This document shows, in pieces, positions 25,170 through 39,221 of a stretch of 64,000 nucleotides of DNA. The position numbers were made by a program, and so were the translations under genes. The stretch comes from Oxyruncus cristatus (lineage: Eukaryota > Chordata > Aves > Passeriformes > Cotingidae). The stretch's first letter is position 1, and the number at the start of each line of letters is the position of its first letter. Under the pieces are notes generated by a model. It had not been told where the DNA came from. It saw only the letters and a program-made list of their open reading frames with translations, and did no database searches. The stretch lies in contig VXAY01000769.1 in NCBI GenBank assembly GCA_013399855.1, positions 269,952 through 333,951 of the forward strand, read 5' to 3'.

Positions 25170-25618
25170 GAAATCTTGCTGAAGTAGTGTTCAGTACATG
25201 TAACATATTCCTTTCAATCAAAGAATCACTGACTGGAGTCACACTCTCTTTCTACCACTGACACATGCAGAAAGTGCACTTTGGTAAGACACTGACCTAC
25301 GAGGCTGAAAGACACTGGCAAAAGGGACCACTCTTCCAGCACGTGGGCATGGCAGCTGAGCTCTGTGCCTCTATCCAGCCTCTCCTTACTGTCTGGCTGG
25401 AAGAGGCCTGAGTGAAAAGGTGTATTTTGCTAAATTCCTTCAGACCAAGGTAATGCTGCTGCCTAGCAGTAGCTTCAACACAGTTAAAAAAATAAACATT
25501 TATAGTTAATGCATTTATAATATGCTCAGTTCTAACAAAATCTTTCTTTTCATTCAGTGTGTCACAAATACTTGGAATTTCACAATATGTATCACAAAGA
25601 GAGTTTTCTCCTAATAGG

Positions 25619-25672
25619 TTGTTTGTTTTTTGTGGGTTTTTTTTTTTGTGTGTGTGTGTGTTTTTTGTTTGG
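25619..25672. repeat. T-rich / (GT)n tract
   Basis: Poly-T interrupted by about seven GT units. Confidence 0.8.
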
Positions 25673-27234
25673 TTGGTTTTATTTAATAAAATGGAGGTTA
25701 GATTTCTCCATTAAATCTTTTCCTCTGTTTAAAAGTATATCAAGCTAATAGCTGTTTCCTACATTCTGAAAAGTCTGGATTAGGAGGCAGGTTCAGTAAT
25801 ACTTGCAGTTTGCTTCCTAACATCCTCATATTTAAATGAACTAAATTAGATAATGCTCTGGCTTGACAGCAATTAATAGTATGTAAGCAAAAATGGCTTC
25901 TCATATAATGCTTTCATTGCAGTTTTCTTTTTCTTAGGACTTCTGTTTAGGTAGTACATTTGGAACCTGAGATCTGATGCAACATCAAATGTTTTACTGG
26001 CAGCATGATGCTAACATGGATAAAAAGGCATGTTTTGTACAATTCTAGAAAGCCTTTTTAACATTCAGCTCAAACAGAACTAAAGCAGCTTTATAATGGT
26101 GTCTGTAAAGCCTCTTCACTTGTGAACAAAACTAGGAATATCAGAGATCACCTCTCTTGCCCCTCTTAACTGCCTAAAGGTATAAACAGACACCTCTGCA
26201 GGTGCTGATATAGAAGAATCAATCTGTCCTGTTTTTCACTGGCTGGAGCTTACCCCTTTCTACAGCTCAGCTGGTAAAGTGTTTCTGGCAAATTCTGTCT
26301 AATCCACATGGAGAGCAAAGCCAGTCAAGTTTCCAAATGATACAGAAAAACACATCAGGCTGCTTATAATAGAGATTAACACAGAACCTGCTACCAACAG
26401 GTTAACAAGGGGGCTTAAACAGTATGTACATAGATCTCAGCTTGCCTGTCTTATAGGTAGTCCTGAGACATCAACAGCATGGTTGGACATTCAGAGTGGC
26501 ACAGACTCCAACAGAGAGAGAACAGGAACAACAGCCATCAGCACAGCTAAATTTGAAAGAGGATATCTGTGCTGAGCCTCAAGCCAACCATTTAAATTGC
26601 TTGTGCTTACCTGGGTGATTTTGCCTCAAGAGCATGAGGGATCAATCACAGGAACCACTGCTAGAGGTTATTGCCCTCTCAGTTCTGCTGGCAAAAGGGT
26701 AATAACGAGCAGCTGGAGGGCATAACTGTAACAAGGGTCTTCCACCTGCATGCCAACTGTAGCGTGATGGTTGCCTATAATCTGTTTGACTGATCTAACT
26801 ATGCTAGCTTTAGTGTGTAATATAGACCTAGGTTAATTAAAGTTGCTTTCTAAGTTGCTCTGTATATAAATCCTTAAATTTCTGTGGTTGAATCTGCATT
26901 GTTTACCTGTATTTTCTATGAGAATGTTCCTTTATATTAGTTTATATTATTCGTAAATAACATAGTATGGTTTATCTTTTTGCAGCAAAAAACCTCTTTA
27001 GATAAAAGCACACAGTATTTAGACTTTTTTTCCCAAGCTTAATGCTTCTCCGTTGCTTCTGGTTCACCTTTTGGACTTAAGGGGAGTTGCTGCTCACAGG
27101 AGCGTGTGATTTGTGATTGGATGCAGGAGAAGGACTTTTGGGAATTGTACAAGACAACGAGATGTTTAGAGAAGGACCAAAGGAGAGGAAAGGGTGTTTG
27201 AGGTGTTTTGGGGTGTAGAAAGCATGGAAAATTG

Positions 27235-27645
27235 GATTCAGAGAATAATTTAGGTTGGAAAAGACCATGAGAACATTGAGTCCAACCATTAACCTAACAC
27301 TGTAAAGTCCACGACCAAGTGATATCTTAACCACAACATCTATATGTCTTTTAAAACGCCTCCAGGGATGGCAACTCGACCACTTCCCTGGGAAGTTTGT
27401 ACCAATGTTGGGTAACCCTTTCAGTGCAGAACTTTTTCCTTATGTCCAACCTAAACTTTCCCTGTCACAACTTTAGGCTGTTTCCTCTTCTCGTGTCATT
27501 TTTTATTTAGGAGAAAAGACTGACCTCCACCTCACTACAATCTCCTTTCAGGTGGCTGTACAGAGTGATCTCCTGAGGCTTCTTTTCTCCAGATTGACCA
27601 ACCTCAGCTACCTCAGCTGCTCTTTACAGGGCTTGTTCCCTAAGG
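27235..27645 (-). mobile_element. CR1 LINE 3' end
   Basis: A minus-strand, 5'-truncated CR1. Read from low coordinates it opens with the reverse complement of the CR1 tail ('taggttggaaaagaccatga', 27250), followed by the 'gagtccaacc' block, 'ccagggatggcaactcgacc' (about 27362) and 'cagtgcagaactttttcctt' (about 27422). The FSLEKRR-type coding end ('cttcttttctccagattgac', about 27578) comes last. It holds only the 3' UTR and the end of ORF2. The decay level suggests an older copy. Confidence 0.85.
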
Positions 27646-29374
27646 TAAAGAGGATAGGAGAGGATGGTTGCATAAACAATGCTGCTCAGTGTACTTGCCT
27701 GACCATGTCCTACATTCCATCGCCACAGTCTGTCTTGCTTTCTCATTAAATTCTATTTCAAACTATTGTCTTGGATGAAGGGCTCTTTTGTGTGTGTGAA
27801 GTCTAAGTGCCAGTGATTGGAGTGCCAGAGGGTCTGTATACATATGTTTATTTTGTATGCCTACTGAGAATACCATTGGTTGCACCCACTGGCAATGTTG
27901 CTCTGTTGTTTGATTTGGCCACTCCCTATCAATATATGTACAAAATGGCACTTAAAGTATTTCAGATTTAAATATGCTAAAAGTGACTTATCTATCAAGT
28001 TGTATGCATGCTATGTTGAATGTACGTATTAATTTTTGAGGAGGATATATCAGTTCTTTTTTAGATAAAATTATTTTATTCTGTGTTTTTTATAACATAT
28101 TTCTTGCTTGGAGTGTTCTTAAGTACATGGTTAAGCTACCTAAGTTCTTAGAGCAGTATGTATCACTATTCTGAAGACATGAGATATTTTACTGGCAATA
28201 ATAAGGTGCTCCCAGCAAATGTCATAAAGATGGATAATGGAGAAAGGACTGACAGCCAAGATAGGGATTGATTCATCTGAAATACTATCAGCTTTACTGT
28301 CACTAGAAGACCCCCGTGATATGAAGTAGCAGCAACCCATGGAAGAATCCCTGTCTTCAGAATTATCATCACCACAGATGACAATACTTCAGGAAATTAA
28401 GGTACACCTGAAATCATGCAAGGAATTTAAATAGTTTTCCTGGATTCTTGATCCAAATCCAAGCCCTTCTGGCCTGTAACCAATCAAGATGAAATCTAAT
28501 TAGCTCTTGTGCATATGTGGCTGAGAGAGCATAGTAATATCTCTATTAAGATGAAATATTAAATTATAAATATAAATTTATTAAGGACTGTAATTTCCCC
28601 TTGAAGAGGGGAGGAATTATATTCATTTCAATAAACATTGCAATTCTTCTATTACTCTTAAAATAATCAAATAGCTGGCTGCGGCTTCTTAATTGTGGAC
28701 AATAATTTATTAAGTTCAATTATAATGTCAAAACATTTAAACTTTGCTTAGGAATAGGTATGTAACTATGAGTTTATTATGGGGGTTTTTATGTTGGCTG
28801 CTTAAGAACCAGCTTTGTACAGAAGAACAAACCATGAAATATTTAAATGTGATTAAATTGATTTAATATATGATAGTCCCACCTGTATGTCATTTCTGAT
28901 GTACAGCTGCCACACACAAAATTAAAAGATAAGTAACATGATTACAATCAGATTAGCGAGTCTGCATAAGTAAATGAAATTGCAAATCTATATGAGTGAA
29001 AACTGCACTTCCTAGTGAGACCACTTTGCATATCATTAGCTTAAAATGAATTTTCAACGTTCATATAAAATACTGACTGGAAAATCCAACCTTTTTAATA
29101 ATACTGTACAAGTCCAGAAAACCTTCCATCTCTTGGGGTATTGGGCTACTTCCTGCTGGAACTTTCACCTGATATTTAGTTAAAAGCAGAATAATTAATC
29201 TGTCAATCATTGATCAAATTGAAGGAAGGCACAGAAAATTTTTGGTTTCACTGTGTTTGGGCACCAGGAGTAAACAGAAGGATCATCATTTTACTGCAGA
29301 AGTATCATGTATGAAGTCAGATAGTTCAAAACAGTATGCAACTGCATGATAGTGCCGTAAAATAAGGGATGGTA

Positions 29375-29419
<45 letters not shown>

Positions 29420-32400
29420 AAAACAATGCTTTTCCATTAAAAAACTCCATAAACAAAAGGAGTGCATTACAGTTGTAGTCCCTGGGAAGAGACTGCTTTG
29501 AAGCTCAGAGAACTTGCTTTTCAAGTATGGAATTACTGTTAGTATCAGTTTTAACTCCAAAACTGTCATGAATCTGTACATTGTAAGAGTTTTAGACATC
29601 ACAGTTCTGTTTAGTTTAAATTCTGTGTAAAATGGGTCTGGCTGTGCTCCAGTGTGACAGAACATTGACACTAGTAACAAAAAAAACATAGATAGACAGA
29701 GCCTGAAACTCTGACAAAGAAATTTCTGGGGATTTCTAACTGGAGTTAGGCTGAATTGTATTCTAAGTTCTGTTAAAGAACCACAAAAAGTGAATCATAT
29801 TAAAGTTTGGTATTTAACATCCACTCTTTTGATCTCAGTGAAATCATCTGAAATTTTACTCGATAAATGTAATTCCAGGCTAAGTTGCTTTCTATAGGCT
29901 CTATTATTGTTGTAAGGAAAAATATTAAAAATTATGGCATTTAAACAATGGATTCTTCATCTTTTCAAATCTTTATATCAGTATTCACTCCTTTGGAAAG
30001 ACACATTATAGGTCATCAAATATTACAGATTTGACAGAGAAATTATTATGGAAGATATTTTTCCTGAATTTCTTTAGTAAGTTGTCCTACTTTAAGTTGT
30101 AAATTCCAGAAGATATGTTAAATTTTCTTGTAGTGAGCAAATCATCACATCTCCAGAATGTTTTGGTCTTCTGCATAGAAATATATTAAAAAAAAAAAAA
30201 AGTACTTTGATGGAGACAAATTATATTCACTACGTTCTGTGATAGTTTTACAAATTCAACATAGCTTGAGCATTTTAAAGCCATTTTACACATAAGTGGA
30301 CTAGAAGGGACCACCATTACAGGCTTAAATGGATTTATTTATTATTATGTTTGTCTTTCTTAGTTCAAAAGAATACTTATTTTAGGTTTGAATGAGTATC
30401 ACATTATTAGTAGGAATTTTATTATTACTTTCATATTATATTGTTATTTTCTCCAAAAACATTCAAATTTATTTAAAAGTGGGGACAAACAAACTCATAA
30501 AGCTGTTTCAAAAGTCCACACAAAGTGGACTTTTTTTTTTAGTTTAATAATATGTAGGGAAAGTATAGAGAGTAGCTTTGCCTTTTCCTGTACAACTAGA
30601 CAAACAGAAGAAAAATGAATCAAAATATGTTCTGTTACTTTTAGAAATCTCATTGTAAGGATCTCTGTGTCATTAAGGTTACTGATCAGAACAGAGTTTG
30701 AATATTTTATGGGAAAAATCAGTCTTATGAAGGGGGCATAAAAGAGAAGGTCTACAAAGAACAGTGCTTGTCCACATCAAGAAAGAGAGAATGTAAAATC
30801 TCATAACTATTAAACTTGAAGTCAGAACACAGGTCTTCAAAGATTATTTTTAGGTAGATATTACAAAGCTACAACAAGTTAGATGGTCATATACATTTAT
30901 TTATTTAGATTTTTATAAGTAAATTCTGTAGCTATTCAAGTATTACATTAAGTTTTTTGGCAGAGAATATATAGAAACATATCAATGTCTCTAATACCAA
31001 TATCATCCCAAAACAGCTTAGGAATTACGCTTTCTAAAGGGTTATTCTAATGGGGAAAAAAAGTTTACTTGTCATATCTAGTTCAGCAACAATGTCTCTC
31101 AAGTGCTTTACCAGCAGGTTTACACATTTAGAAATGTACATCAGGACACTCAGAGTGGTTTATTTTACTGAGTTCCACTGTCCGAATCTTCAAACCACTT
31201 AATTCCACTTCATAATGGCAAGAGAATAATAATTTTAATAAATAAATTAAATAAAATGTAATATCAGCCAACTTCTGTATTAGCAGAAAGCTCAGCATAG
31301 GAGTCTCACTTCAGGGTCATATAAGCATGAATTACTTGCAGCAAATATTTTAGATTTAAAGATTATAATTAGTAGGGTCAAAAAAGGTAATCAAGCTAAT
31401 AATCACTTATTGTTTGCTTTTGATTTATAACAACTGACAAGATTCTGCTTGTCATCAACAGTGGAATATAATACAAAGAATCTTTTTTGTGAATCAGTGA
31501 CAATTTTTAATAAGAGATCAGGAAATGTGTACAGTAAAATCAGAAGGTGAGATAATAGCAAAAAAAAAGTCTGAGACAACTTTTCAGATGACAGATCTTC
31601 ACCTTCAGACGCAGAAATCCTGAGAAAAACTCTAGAAAGCATTACAAGACTGGCTGATAAAGGAAAAAAAAAAAAGGGAGGAATGATAGGCACGCAGGGA
31701 AAAGTTATGATAATTTCAAAAGCTTAAGTGCATCATATTTCTTAAAAGAGATCTCTACTACCTTCCTACATTGTGTATGTCAGTGACAAACTTCTTTCGT
31801 GTTTTCAGTCCTGTAGCATTTTATTCAGAATTTCTTAGTAGCTAGGACATAGGAATTCAGGACCAGTCTTCTAGATATCCTGTCACATCTAGTAATTCTG
31901 CATCATAACGTACACAGTTTAAGGACTTGTAAACAATCTCAAACTACATTATTAGGGAATTTATGATGATATTATAAGAATCACTTTAATTATATGCAAT
32001 AGGATATTGGTCAAGGTTAAATGAGAAAATGTCACTTGTACAGGTGTGAAAGCTTATAGCAACTCCAACAGGGAAAGCCCCTAGGCAAGTGGAATTTAAA
32101 TTGGATACACACACCTAGTTGAAAAAAAAAATATTGGAGTTACTGGGCTGCAACATGATGTACAAGTACCGGAATACAGGGTGTCAAGCAGAGTTCATCA
32201 CTTGATGATAAATTGCCTGGAGCATCTCAGAAAGAAAGGAAGTAAAGTTTAAAGGAAGTTTTTCAGAGTTTGTAGGAAAGAGGGGTAGGATACTGTGAAC
32301 TGTTAAGATTAGGTGGCATTAAAGGATAGGAAATAAGACAGTAAGAGTAGTATGACTTTCAGAAGTCACAGAAAATATTGGAAGATAATAGTACTGGGGA

Positions 32401-32639
32401 AACTGAAGCAAGAAAGGGTAGCTTCAGACCTTGGTGAAGTTCTTCAGTTTACAGTGAAAGTCTTAGTTCTTTTCCTAACCATGTTGGATCACATATTCAG
32501 ACCTTTTGAGTCTCAGTTGACAGCAATCTCTGTGTTTTTGTATGATTTTATTACATATTGTACATGTGGAATCACATTAGGCTGTTGTGTTTCAAGGAGT
32601 TTGTTCTAAATAGTTTCCTAATAAGATTGTAAGAGCTTG
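27646..32639. other. Non-coding stretch
   Basis: No gene or transposon was recognised. A TA microsatellite lies at 29371-29420, with A runs near 30188 and 31668. The 132-codon minus-strand frame at 29291-29689 runs through the TA repeat (INIYIYIYIH-type residues) and is not a gene. The part near 28480-29060 is dense in homeodomain/POU-like words and is discussed as a finding. Confidence 0.55.
29371..29420. repeat. (GT)n(TA)n microsatellite
   Basis: About five GT units, then about 20 TA units with one interruption. Confidence 0.9.
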
Positions 32640-33215
32640 TTGCTATGTGTGAGAGACTAGAGAAAATGATTACTGGCTCAAAACAACTAAAGGAGCACGT
32701 GGCAGACAGGGCAGGTTCTGTAGGTGGGATGGTGCACTGCTCTACACCCTCCATTCCTGGAGCTTCTAGCCCAGCCCAGAACAGCTATTAGTCACTAGCA
32801 CACCACAAGCCCCACCTGTGGGGAAGGGCACCTAGAGACCAGAGGAGATAAGAGTAGTTGCACAAAGGTACATGTGACTGTGGCCCACAATTCGGACTTT
32901 TTAGCAGCCAAAATTGTAATGAATTCAAGCAGTGACTATTATTTTTTCTCTGTCCTTTGCTTTTCTCCCTCTCTCTCTTTGTTTAACTCTCTCTTCCCAA
33001 CTTTCTCTTCTCAAAATCTGGATAACTTAAAGCTGGGTGTGTCAGAGTTTGCAAAGTCCATGCTTTGTGAAATGCTGTATTTTGGTTGAATGTTGCTTTA
33101 AAATTTGCCATGCACTTTATTCTACTGAAATGCTTTAAAGTTTTGCAAGTAAATGTTTGTTGTTCAACCTCCTGAGAACTTTGTGGGGTTCTCCCTTGCA
33201 CCTCTCCAGGGAATC
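32640..33215 (+). mobile_element. Possible plus-strand LTR-like element
   Basis: A block starting near tgtgagagactag and passing through a CT-rich tract (32950-33005) and 'gtgtcagagtttgcaaag'. It ends in a segment with 'gcaagtaaatgtttgttgtt' (33148) and 'ttgtggggttctcccttgca' (33181-33200). A TAAA-bearing polyadenylation-like site close to a GT-rich stretch is LTR-like in arrangement and recalls avian ERV-L LTR 3' ends. No internal retroviral sequence, primer-binding site or target-site duplication is visible. It may instead be a 3' UTR or unique sequence. Confidence 0.25.
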
Positions 33216-33775
33216 AAAGTACCTTAAGCCCTTTTAAAAATACTCACCAAATGAGTCCAGGGCTTTACACTATGCAAAACCAGAACTAGCACAAAAAGAT
33301 GTACATATGTTTTCTGAGACTCACTGAATAAAGAGTAATATGACAGATATGAGGTGTGAGTCATTTTTAAAACAATAGAAGTTTCCTCCCATCCAAAAAA
33401 TAAAACCCAGATCACAAAAAATAATTCTGACATGAACATTAATGAAGGATTAGACTAAAATCTCTGTGACTGTAATAGGTGAAAAAATTCCTGACCTCTC
33501 TGAAGGTAAGCCTCTGCTACTGATGGTCTGTGTTAGAGCCACTAGAGCTGTGTAGCCATGGTTCACAACAACAGGATTCCCGCTAGGTCTCACCATCATG
33601 AAGCAGGCATTTTCCATGTCTGTACCCATCCATCATCATAGTTTTTTATCTATAGCAACCTTATTTGCAGATTTTGTATGGAAAACATAAACCATAGGTC
33701 TCCTGGGCTACTAAATCCAGTTCTATCATAATTGTGCTATAAATGCTGATCTTTAGTTACTGTTTTGGTTTTGTG

Positions 33776-33826
33776 GGTTTTTTTTGTTTGTTTGTTTTTT
33801 TGTTTGTTTGTTTGTTTGTTTGTTTT
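33776..33826. repeat. (TTTG)n microsatellite
   Basis: About ten TTTG units with one interruption. Confidence 0.85.
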
Positions 33827-36800
33827 CCAAATTTGATCTAGATTTGTCTTAAAACTGACTTCTTTTGGGACTTCTTTCAATCTTTATATAAGGTTGATGT
33901 AGAGCAAGGAGTTTTTTTTTATTTTCTATGTCTTAGTTTCTGAAGATCACTTTCTTCACAGGGTCTTTGGTTCTATAGTTTGCCTCTTAAGAGCCCAGTA
34001 GTTGCATTACACGCTCTGGTTTAGGTGAAGATTCTTAAAAAGTTTTGTCTGCTTACAGATCACTTTTCCCCTTCTTCTGTCTAGAATATGATTCATCAGG
34101 AAAAAAAGATTTAAAGAATGAATTTCTTATGTGAATGATATACCTGACCAGTTTGTATACAGCTAGATGAAGTTATTCTTAACTCCACTTTTATTTGATC
34201 TCCACCTTGTACTACTGTTCTCCTAATATCTTCATCATTTATGTGCTTAAATAATTAAATCTTGTATTATACTGCTTTGCAGAAGTTAATTCCTGTTTCT
34301 AAGGAAAAATACTATGTTCATTGTTAATTGATATATTCAGTTCAATTAATGCAGATGATTTGATACTTAAGATAATAAAATCTATTATCCAGCTAGCACT
34401 TAAAATGAGTCAGTTTTGAACTCCATTTTGGGTTATAGTTCATTGGACCCCAATGTCTATGCCATTAGCAATAACACTGGGTTCTTATACCCAGTCAGGA
34501 CTCAGACATTTCTCCTTGTGACTTCTATGTGGGTCTCATTCTTTACGTCATACACTTTCTTGCAGCGTGCTTCCTTAGCATGGGGCTTCTGAGAACTGCA
34601 GGTATAACTATTGTTTTCTCTATCAGTAGGGCAATTATGGCACTGTCTTTACTTTTACGTCTACAGTGCTTTTCTCACCAAATAAAGCACAGAGCCAGAT
34701 TAAATTTCTTCCCATTCACACCAGTCATGTTAAAATGTGTTATTCTGTACAAAAGAATGAAAAAACTTTGTGTTAGAGAAGGAACCAGTGGTCCAGTAGC
34801 AATGAAAATAAATAAATGGAACTTTTTTTGGTATAATGTAAGAAGTATGTGAATTGTATATTCATTACCTCCTTTTACTAAACCATGAAGTGTAGTAGGA
34901 AAGAGCAGAACCAAATCTAATCAGGTGGCCCGACTCTGACAGTAGACTGACATTTGCTAGTTGATACTTAAGGAAGTGTAAAAAACAAGGGCAATCTTAT
35001 ATGATGCTTCCTCGATAGTCTCCTAGCCTTTAAGAGCTTGAAGCTCAGGGATTTTGTACTTCAGACAAGAACTTAGTAAGTAGTTTACATAAGATTTTAT
35101 ACCACTTGTACTCTGAGAATTCTGCTATAGTCACCACTGTAAGAATTATATTTAACATGATTTATTTTGAGACCAAATCTAAACTTCATAATACTGTCCA
35201 CAAATTTATATGAAACAACTATTGCATAAAACATACAACAGTTAATTCGATAGGGATAAAAATGAAGATCTTTATTCTTCTTGATGAGTGAGCAGACAAG
35301 AGAAAAATTGTTTCATCTACATTTTTTGCCTGTCACGAATAAACTTACTTGGATGACTTTTGTAATAGAATCCAGAGGAAACACAGCCTTATCTGGATGG
35401 GTGAAGAATGTTCCTCTAACCTCTGACTATTCTATATCCAGGCATCTAGAATGTGGCAAGATACCGAGCTGAATGCCAGCAAACATTTCCTGTGTAAAGT
35501 TTTCAACCATAAGTATAATGGGACGCATGAAGCCATTTGCTAAAAGCATCGGTGCTTCTCCATTAAGAAAAAGGTAAGGATGGTAGTTAAACAGAAGGCT
35601 GAAGTGTACCTTCAGGTAAAATATCTGTATGGTAAGATTCAAAGCTTGTCTCTGTTGTTAGTTTTTTTCATACAAGTTAGCTATGTGCAGCTATGCACTG
35701 AGATCTCTCAGATTCTCCTCAACCTTCACTGAGAATTAGTGATGAATTACTTCAATCACTTCATCGGTCAGCAGAGAAAGAGCTGGACTCCCATAACATC
35801 TTATTTCTTACTTTTAGATAGGTCTCTAAAACATGTGGGATTAAAACTTTCTTGGTGGTGCTTATTTCTCTACTATACCTCTTGGAAAAAAAACTTCATG
35901 TTTGATATACCTTGATATTAAATGAAATTATTTCACCTCAGGAGTGCAAGATCTAAGTATCTTGTTACTTAGTGAGATAATTTTGGATCCAGTTCTAAGG
36001 CTCTTAACAGTTCACCTGGAGTAATAAAACCTAAATATTAGTCACAGAGTTGACTTGCATTCTGTGGAACAAACTCCCAGACTTTAGTTTGGGACTTATA
36101 TCCTTTATGATTTTTGCTTTAGGCTACAGTAGCAGTCTCTGAGAAGAGATGGTAAGTTTTCCAAACTTTGAATGTTACTCTTAGCCATTGCCAATCTATT
36201 CATAATCAATATTAAGCTTACCTTCATTAAAAAGCTGGTTTTGTGCTTCTCTTCTTTCTCTTTCCCTTGTCATAAGTCTATCTTAGGGAATTAGCACTTT
36301 ATGGTTTAGTTTTGATTGGTTTTCCTTTTTGGTAAATTTTCCTATTATTTCAATGTATTTGAAGGCAATTGTGGCCTATTATAATATTTCATCTTCCAAT
36401 TTAACATTGAATAAACTAATTGTTTATGGTTTTTACTCATATCTTGGGGTTGAACCAAAAGACACTTGCATTTTTTTTTCCAAATGATTTGGTCAAAATT
36501 ACTGAGATAATAGAAATGAATGGCTTGGTACGAACATTAAATTCTGATTGTTGTCTTTCAGGTCTATTTTAAAAAGCACTTTGGGCTGTCTCCAAGAAGA
36601 TATATATGGTATTTCAGAAAATTAAAAATCAGAATATATCCCACACTTGCAACAATTCTAGTTTCAGACAGTTTAAGTTTAAATAAGGATTTGTTCTACT
36701 TGTACTCCCGGATCTATATTCAGTCCTTTCACAGGGTACATTGTATAACTTAAGACTGTACATGAGTTATTTTTGGTGCATTCTTACATAGAAAAGAATG

Positions 36801-38523
36801 GAGGAGGGGGATTTTCTATTCCTTAGATAATATTTTTCTCTTAATTTAGGATTAATTTGGGTATCCTTGCTTGCAAAAAACACTAATTGTAAATGTATCA
36901 CCTCTGAATTGCCCCTCTGAAGTCAAAGATTAGTCATTGGGTTATACTGGGTGCATAAAAAATACAAAAATTTGGCTCTCGGATTCTAACTGATGATATT
37001 AAATTTACTAGAGGAGGTTGCTTTCAATCAAATCAAGCCTTTAAAAGGTAACAAGTAGCACTGGACAGAATATAACCTCTTAACCTAGCTTGTCTTTTTC
37101 TAACCCAGATGTTATGTAAGAAAAGACATAAACCTCACCAAGTCTGCATTATGTGCACAATTTTCTTCCTGACTGTCAGGAGAGTAGTAGCATTAAGGAT
37201 ATAGCTCTCCAACCAGAATTGCGAGTTAATAATCCCCTTTCAAATGTAATGAGCTAAAAGGATATTATGAATTCCGGAATTCGTATTTAATTTGTTTTTC
37301 TTTATGTTCATAAATTAGGAAATGAACAAACTCTAGGAAAATGGTAGATGTGAGCAAAACAAATTTTCCTCTCAATGTCCTGTTTGTTTTACAACTAACA
37401 AGAAAGAGAATAGCTGAGATCTGCTATATACCAGAAATTATGTGACTGCCACAAATCCTCAGACCACAGCTCTTCTACATTTCTCTATTCACTCTCATGT
37501 CAACAAGCTGTGTTTTTTCTCAGCTCTCAACTACTACAGCCCAAATAATTTCAAAGAAGGCTGTGTATGTGTGCATGTGAATAAAACTTGTGTTTTAGAG
37601 CTTCAGCTGCCAAGGAAGCATCTTCATAGTAATTTTTATTTTATATTTTGTCAAGTGTACATTTATGAAGGAGGACAGAATCTCTTTGTACATGTACAGT
37701 TTATATATAGCTTTGTTCTTTCAGCTGGGCTGGACAAAACTAGTCACTGAACATTTAAAGAAAGCCTTGTAATATATAAAATAACCCTAGGGGGAGGGAA
37801 TAAATGCTGTTTAAGATATTGAATTGTTGGAACAGAGCCAGTAATGCAATTCTTATTCAGTTACATTTTCAGATGACTCATCAGATCTTCTGCTAACCTA
37901 TGCTTTGAGGCTTGAAGAATATGGTCTTTAAAATCTCCCAATCATAGGGAGTTAAGTAATTTCAGAAAAACACAACCTAATAATATTGAGGAATCCACCA
38001 CTTGGATCTGTTTCTAAATGTAATGCAGTAGCTTGTACCAAAGATAAATGTAGAAAGATGAGTAAACACTGTAATCCTCTTCCTTAACTTAGCACGAAAA
38101 ATGAAATGAAACACAAAAACTTGTGCGTTCTGTAAGTGTGATAAAGAAACTAACTTCAAATTAACTTAAATCAACTAGATTTTGGAAATATAAGCTTAGA
38201 TACAAGAAGAATTTACATAAACAACAAAAAAAGGAATATATACCTTTATTTTTTGCAAACATTGTGCTTTTCTTTGTGACTTTTCCATTCCTTCCAACTG
38301 CTATTCCATGGTAATGGCTTCTATTTTTTTTTGTGTGTGTGCTCATCCATTGTCTTTAAACTCATAGTTGCAAATCAAATAGCATCTTCTCAAACGCTAA
38401 GCTAAAGAGATCTGGCTTTGCCAAAGTTGTTGTCAGCAACACTGTCACTTCTCTGCCTATGAATTTACCCTTTAATGACATCATGAGAAAATTGATCTTT
38501 TCTTATTCCTTTTTTCTTTCACC

Positions 38524-38542
38524 ATTTATTTATTTATTTACT
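38524..38542. repeat. (TTTA)n microsatellite
   Basis: About four TTTA units. Confidence 0.75.
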
Positions 38543-39221
38543 TATGTATTTTTAATGTAACCAATGGTATTAACAAACTATTACATAGTTATTAGACTTG
38601 ACACAGGAAGAAATCAGTCTAATCCAGTAGTGTTATACATTTTACAGTAAAACGAAAAATAAAGGAAGTGGCTTCATTAATATAAAAAGAGGGGGAAAAA
38701 GCACAGTAGCGAAAAACACCAATGGCCTCCAAAGAAACCATGTGGATATTATTTTTTAAATTACTCATATTTTCACCTTAACAACAACAACCTACAATGT
38801 CAAAAGTAATGTGAGCCTTAGAATGCATGATGGCAAAGGCCAAGATGGAAAATATCCCCAGGGAAGGTTTTCATTATTTTTGACATATTAAATTCTTTCT
38901 GCTTTTATTCATGAGTAGCAGAGTAAAAGGAAAGGCTTGCCTGCTGAATTTATCTACTGATTCTTCTCTGTAAAATAAAAATTTTTGGTTCTTCCTATTT
39001 TAAGCTGGTGGGTTAGGGGGAGAGGAGGAAACCCTAGTTCATAGGCACAGATGTTACAATAAAATTCCTTATAATTAAATGTAGATTCTTATCAGTAAAC
39101 TCAGCTTTAATTTACCTGTTCAGTTTGACAGGGAAGTAGTTAAGACATTGGTTTTTTGGTTATTAACATATACCTCCACTTACTCCCTCCATAAAGCTAG
39201 AACATCCCTCATAATACTTGT

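Larger units (their letters stand above)
22500..27234. other. Non-coding stretch
   Basis: No gene or clear transposon was recognised. It contains the TTTG-rich tract at 22834-22913, a poly-T run at 25150-25169 and a T/GT-rich tract at 25619-25672. Open frames are at most 104 codons (23667-23981 minus) and have no recognisable motif. Confidence 0.55.
33216..39221. other. Non-coding stretch
   Basis: No gene or transposon was recognised. It contains (TTTG)n at 33776-33826 and (TTTA)n at 38524-38542. A splice-flanked segment at 35442-35573 and open frames up to 107 codons (34529-34852 plus; 37442-37750 plus) have no recognisable motif. Confidence 0.55.

Noticed and set aside
26261..26330. tRNA-like A-box (cagctcagctggtaaag)
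   Set aside because: No B-box, acceptor-stem pairing or anticodon arm could be found, so neither a tRNA nor a clear tRNA-derived SINE is supported.
29291..29689. 132-codon minus-strand open frame
   Set aside because: It runs through a TA microsatellite (Ile/Tyr repeats) and has no family resemblance.
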